From: Synechococcaceae bacterium WB8_1B_136
GTDB taxonomy: Bacteria > Cyanobacteriota > Cyanobacteriia > PCC-6307 > Cyanobiaceae
Direction: 5' to 3'
DNA: 15,280 nucleotides
Assembly: GCA_010029175.1 (NCBI GenBank)
Contig: RGNC01000034.1
Coordinates: 1 to 15,280, forward strand
The notes under the pieces are model-generated. The model did not search any database. It was not told the DNA's origin and saw only the letters and a list, made by a program, of their open reading frames with translations. Position numbers and translations under genes: made by a program. This document shows, in pieces, positions 14,472-15,280 of this stretch (within the stretch, counting starts at the first letter, position 1; every line of letters begins with the position of its first letter).

Positions 14472-15280
14472 ATGCCCCGTCGCACGGATCTGCGCCGCAT
14501 CCTGCTGCTGGGTTCAGGGCCGATCGTGATCGGCCAGGCCTGTGAATTCGACTATTCCGGCACCCAGGCCTGCAAGGCGCTGCGGGCCGAGGGATTTGAA
14601 GTGGTGCTGGTGAACAGCAATCCCGCTTCGATCATGACCGATCCGGACATGGCGGATCGCACCTACATCGAACCGCTCACCCCCGAGGTGGTGCGCCGGG
14701 TGATCGAGCAGGAACGCCCCGACGCCCTGCTGCCCACCATGGGGGGGCAGACCGCCCTCAACCTGGCGGTGGCCCTGGCCAGGGACGGCACCCTGGAGCG
14801 CCTCGGGGTGGAGCTGATCGGCGCCAACCTGCAGGCGATCGAGAAGGCGGAGGACCGCGACCTGTTCAAACAGGCCATGGAGCGGATCGGGGTGGCGGTG
14901 TGCCCATCGGGGATCGCCACCAGCCTGGAGGAGGCCGAGGCGGTGGGCGATCAGATCGGCAGTTATCCCCGCATCATCCGGCCGGCCTTCACCCTGGGGG
15001 GCTCCGGCGGCGGCATCGCCTACAACCCTGAGGAGTTCCGGGCCATCTGCCTGAGCGGCCTCGATGCCAGCCCCGTGAACCAGATCCTGATCGAGCAGTC
15101 GCTGCTGGGCTGGAAGGAGTTCGAGCTGGAGGTGATGCGCGACACCGCCGACAACGTGGTGATCGTGTGCTCGATCGAGAACCTCGATCCGATGGGGGTG
15201 CACACCGGCGATTCGATCACGGTGGCCCCGGCCCAGACCCTCACCGATCGCGAATACCAGCGCCTGCGCGACCAGGCGAT
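14472..15280 (+). CDS. carB: Carbamoyl-phosphate synthase large subunit (partial)
   Basis: Synthesises carbamoyl phosphate for pyrimidine and arginine production, using ammonia passed from the CarA subunit. Only the first 269 codons are in the window; the gene runs off the right edge. The N-terminus closely follows the family: MPRRTDLRRILLLGSGPIVI, GQACEFDYSGTQACKAL, NSNPASIMTDPDMADRTYIEP, LLPTMGGQTALN, KAEDRDLFKQAM, the glycine-rich ATP-grasp loop in RIIRPAFTLGGSGGGIAYN, and SIENLDPMGVHTGDSITVAPAQTLTD. All residues of the first ATP-grasp half visible here look intact. The ATG at 14472 matches the conserved start, although no ribosome-binding site is evident. It stands alone, without carA next to it, which is usual in cyanobacteria. 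Confidence 0.97.
   Translation, partial: MPRRTDLRRILLLGSGPIVIGQACEFDYSGTQACKALRAEGFEVVLVNSNPASIMTDPDMADRTYIEPLTPEVVRRVIEQERPDALLPTMGGQTALNLAVALARDGTLERLGVELIGANLQAIEKAEDRDLFKQAMERIGVAVCPSGIATSLEEAEAVGDQIGSYPRIIRPAFTLGGSGGGIAYNPEEFRAICLSGLDASPVNQILIEQSLLGWKEFELEVMRDTADNVVIVCSIENLDPMGVHTGDSITVAPAQTLTDREYQRLRDQA

Overview
The window is a GC-rich stretch that reads as chromosomal DNA of a high-GC unicellular cyanobacterium (Synechococcus/Cyanobium type). The assignment rests on three protein families that are essentially restricted to cyanobacteria and plastid lineages (DUF3318, CGLD27/Ycf36/DUF1230, DUF2811), on a CbiX-type cobaltochelatase with a histidine-rich tail, and on an initiator tRNA of bacterial type. 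No transposase, phage gene, CRISPR array or rRNA was seen. Almost every long open frame opposite a real gene is a GC-driven shadow.

Layout, left to right. (1) 1-3708: a sulfate-ester module. A cytoplasmic-type sulfatase (minus) overlaps a formylglycine-generating enzyme (FGE) that would activate it, and the FGE overlaps an unrecognised partial frame running off the left edge. An AraC-family regulator lies divergently to the right. The sulfatase carries a Cys-Thr-Ala-Gly-Arg maturation site instead of the usual Cys-x-Pro-x-Arg. (2) 3705-5992: four minus-strand membrane-protein genes (unknown membrane protein, DUF1622, DUF202, BASS-type transporter), each joined to the next by a 4-base ATGA overlap, so very probably one translationally coupled operon. 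(3) 6042-7932: plus-strand cbiX, with an unusual metal-binding tail, then a terminator, about 300 bases without a convincing gene, and a DUF2811 gene. (4) 7928-9709: a bidirectional 3' region with a tandem 15-base duplication and a terminator serving a minus-strand GMC oxidoreductase. (5) 9829-9905: initiator tRNA-Met (minus) with its own candidate promoter and terminator. (6) 9957-11721: plus-strand DUF475 membrane protein and a short transaldolase, probably cotranscribed. (7) 11747-14346: minus-strand housekeeping-like cluster DUF3318 - rsfS - CGLD27 - asparaginase, tightly packed. (8) 14472 to the right edge: the 5' part of carB.

The most interesting parts are the self-contained sulfatase/FGE/AraC locus with a non-canonical maturation motif, the chained membrane operon headed by an unrecognised protein, and the cobaltochelatase tail, which combines an MxCxxC site, a second four-cysteine motif and about 22 histidines. 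All names come from reading motifs by eye, without database searches.
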